From the NCBI GenBank assembly GCA_965223355.1, contig CBDCWE010000003.1, positions 2,790,001 to 2,854,000 of the forward strand: a stretch of DNA of 64,000 bases, written 5' to 3'. This stretch comes from Tectiglobus sp965223355. GTDB taxonomy: Bacteria; Pseudomonadota; Alphaproteobacteria; Rhizobiales; Hyphomicrobiaceae. The notes under the pieces were generated by a model, which was not told the DNA's origin, searched no databases, and worked only from the letters and a program-made list of their open reading frames with translations. Below, piece after piece: positions 62,337 to 64,000 of this stretch (its first letter is position 1; each line of letters opens with the position of its first letter). Made by a program: the position numbers and the translations under genes.

Positions 62337-62705
62337 TAGATACTCCTGCGAATGCACGAGTGATACGTGCCGGCGCTGCATCAGGTAGGCCCAGGCCTGC
62401 GATCGGTTCCGCGCACCGCAAACCTCAATCTGAACCTGGCGGCGGTGGTAGCCGCCTGGCGCGCCGACGCCTTCGAGCCGATCAAGCAACTGCAGTTCCG
62501 CTTCGCCGACCGCGAACAATTCCCCCTTGACCCGATGCCCGACACCCGGCTCATCGAACAGATAGGGCGTGAACCATTGCCCGCCGATCACGAGTGGAAA
62601 ACACTCGCAGGTCGTGCACTGGCCGACAAATCGCACATCGCCGCTCATGTGGACGAAATTCGGGAAGCCGCGTTTCAGGGTCCCATAGACAAAAACCGTG
62701 TGCAT
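62319..62705 (-). CDS. gamma-glutamylcyclotransferase-like (AIG2 fold), MITE-derived C-terminus
   Basis: About 128 residues from MHTVFVYGTLKRGFPN (the substrate-binding VYGTLKRG loop), with GAGAGG upstream. A typical GGACT core follows (KGELFAVGEAELQLLDRLEG, acidic residue of the family). The last residues ...SQEY-LAVSIT and the TAA stop come from the MITE at 62075-62336, whose CTAG target cuts codon CTA. The native C-terminus was therefore replaced by five element-derived residues. Activity on gamma-glutamyl amides is presumed. Confidence 0.82.
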   Translation of the reverse strand: MHTVFVYGTLKRGFPNFVHMSGDVRFVGQCTTCECFPLVIGGQWFTPYLFDEPGVGHRVKGELFAVGEAELQLLDRLEGVGAPGGYHRRQVQIEVCGARNRSQAWAYLMQRRHVSLVHSQEYLAVSIT

Positions 62706-62882
62706 CAACATCCTCTCGATGACCTTCTCGACGAACAAGCAAGGCAGCTATGTTGAATTTGATGATTGATTTGTACCGGGCCAGAGGTCTTATTGGCCGG
62801 GCGCCTGGCGCCCCCACCTTGACACGGCGTCGGCCGACAGCATCAAAGTCTCATCATATCATTGCGCAGCCGGAGAACGTTC

Positions 62883-64000
62883 ATGAATCTGAACAAAGGT
62901 CGACCACTGACCGCGATGCCAGGCCCGTCCGTCATACCGGACCGGGTGCTCGGCGCGATGCACATGGCCATGCCCAACATCTACGAGGGCGAGGTCGTTG
63001 AGGTCAGCAAAAGCGTATTTCAGGACCTGCCGTCCATCGCCCGCTCCTCCGGTCCGGCCTTCGTTGCCATCTCGAACGGTCACGGTGCCTGGGAGATGGC
63101 GCTGACGAATACGCTTTGCCGTGGCGACAAGGTTCTGGTTCTCGAATCGGGGCGGTTTGCGATCGGCTGGGGCGAGCAGGCAAAGATGCTCGGCGCCGAG
63201 ATCGAAGTGCTGAATGCGCCGGAGCGCGGACCCATTGATCCGGCGGCACTGGAACAGCGCCTCCGAGCGGATCCGGCCCATGAGATCAAGGCGATTCTCT
63301 GTGTTCAGATCGATACTGCATCGGGTGTCTGGAACGACATTGCCGCCATCAGAAAGGCGATCGATGCCGCCAATCATCCCGCGCTCTATATGGTTGATTG
63401 CATTGCTTCGCTCGGCTGCGTTGAATACCTGATGGACGAGTGGTCCGTTGACGTGACGGTCGGCGGCAGCCAGAAAGGGCTGATGGTGCCGCCGGGTCTC
63501 GGCCTCGTGTGGGCCAGCGACAAGGCGCTCGCCGCCCACAAACGCGCCGACATGCGCTCATCCTATTGGGATTGGACGAGCCGCCTTGATGACGCTGCAC
63601 ACTACATGCGCTACGCCGGAACCGCGCCCGTTCAGCACATTTATGCGATGCGTGCCGCGCTCGACATGATCGCCGAGGAAACTCTGGAGGGCATCTGGCA
63701 GCGCCATGGCATTTTTGCACAGGCAACCCGTGCTGCCATCGCAGCCTGGGCCACGCCCGGCGGTCTCGCGTTCAACATTCGTGATCCAAAACACCGGTCC
63801 AATTCGACCACGACGGTTCTGACGGGATCGATCGACGGCGAGCAGTTGCGCACGATTTGCGAACGCGACGCCGGGTTGACCCTCGGCGTCGGGCTCGGCG
63901 ACATTGCCGGCACGTCATTCCGGATCGGCCATATGGGTCATCTTAACCCGCCGATGGTGCTCGGTACGCTGGCGACAATCGAGGCAGCACTCGCCACCAT
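62883..64000 (+). CDS. class V aminotransferase, serine-glyoxylate/alanine-glyoxylate type (partial)
   Basis: The frame is open to the window edge: at least 372 codons, so the 3' end is missing. GGAGAAC precedes the ATG. PLP binding is shown by the Lys in GGSQKGLMVPPGLG and the Asp in LYMVDCIASLGC. The N-terminal AMPGPSVIPDRVLGAMHMAM and GHGAWEMALTNTL match the SGAT/AGXT family. It transfers the amino group of serine or alanine to glyoxylate. No downstream context is visible. Confidence 0.88.
   Translation, partial: MNLNKGRPLTAMPGPSVIPDRVLGAMHMAMPNIYEGEVVEVSKSVFQDLPSIARSSGPAFVAISNGHGAWEMALTNTLCRGDKVLVLESGRFAIGWGEQAKMLGAEIEVLNAPERGPIDPAALEQRLRADPAHEIKAILCVQIDTASGVWNDIAAIRKAIDAANHPALYMVDCIASLGCVEYLMDEWSVDVTVGGSQKGLMVPPGLGLVWASDKALAAHKRADMRSSYWDWTSRLDDAAHYMRYAGTAPVQHIYAMRAALDMIAEETLEGIWQRHGIFAQATRAAIAAWATPGGLAFNIRDPKHRSNSTTTVLTGSIDGEQLRTICERDAGLTLGVGLGDIAGTSFRIGHMGHLNPPMVLGTLATIEAALAT

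Noticed and set aside
62859..63539. 226-residue minus-strand frame under the aminotransferase
   Set aside because: Shadow of the plus-strand SGAT-type gene, which has the PLP motif and runs to the window edge.

Overview
This is a 64-kb, GC-rich chromosomal window from an alphaproteobacterium. The evidence is the ubiE/ubiB/mutM/enoyl-CoA hydratase/dut neighbourhood, a ScfR/MccR-type acyl-CoA regulator, a zinc-site-free MoeB, and many alphaproteobacterial-type IS630/IS5/IS66 elements. I cannot name the genus. The window alternates between ordinary chromosomal genes and accessory stretches full of insertion sequences and hairpin elements.

Layout. 0-15.9 kb holds core and catabolic genes: a nuclease-fold membrane protein, a TPR protein, two SDR dehydrogenases with a cupin, ubiE-ubiB-GNAT, mutM, an enoyl-CoA hydratase, two paralogous membrane proteins, dut, cysK, moeB and a CAU-anticodon tRNA. 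16-32.6 kb is a copper/cytochrome island entered through ISL3 and IS3 debris. It has a copper ATPase-multicopper oxidase-DUF411 operon, and a second cueR-multicopper oxidase-cytochrome c-cytochrome c'-diheme cytochrome operon. Divergent from the second operon lies a cytochrome c-DsbA/ScsC-like unit. Three CueR-type promoters appear to tie these together. The two halves are separated by a broken racemase gene, a methyltransferase and a complete IS66. 33-42.6 kb is phage/IS wreckage: an IS1380 stub, two BRO-N antirepressor genes (one broken by a six-unit tandem array), a lipase-peptidoglycan-binding-DUF4189 fusion, a higBA toxin-antitoxin pair beside iterons, and nested elements. 42.7-50.1 kb has DNA repair, GST, a histidine kinase, a cold-shock protein and an O-antigen ligase-like gene. 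50.1-57.7 kb is a catabolic cluster: LinB-like haloalkane dehalogenase, acyl-CoA synthetase, TauD-like dioxygenase, MFS transporter, MaoC hydratase and a beta-hydroxyacid dehydrogenase. 57.7-64 kb has two abutting IS630 elements, the acyl-CoA regulator, a gamma-glutamylcyclotransferase-like gene with a repeat-derived tail, and the start of a serine-glyoxylate-type aminotransferase.

The strongest unifying signal is mobile DNA that targets the tetranucleotide CTAG and is flanked by TA. It comprises two IS630 elements, one IS5-type element, about nine copies of a two-hairpin MITE, and a second, cloverleaf MITE. These elements nest in one another, and three of them sit exactly on TAG stop codons, which they regenerate. 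The most interesting functional system is the CueR-controlled copper oxidase/cytochrome c operon, which looks like a dedicated periplasmic electron path from a copper oxidase to cytochromes.
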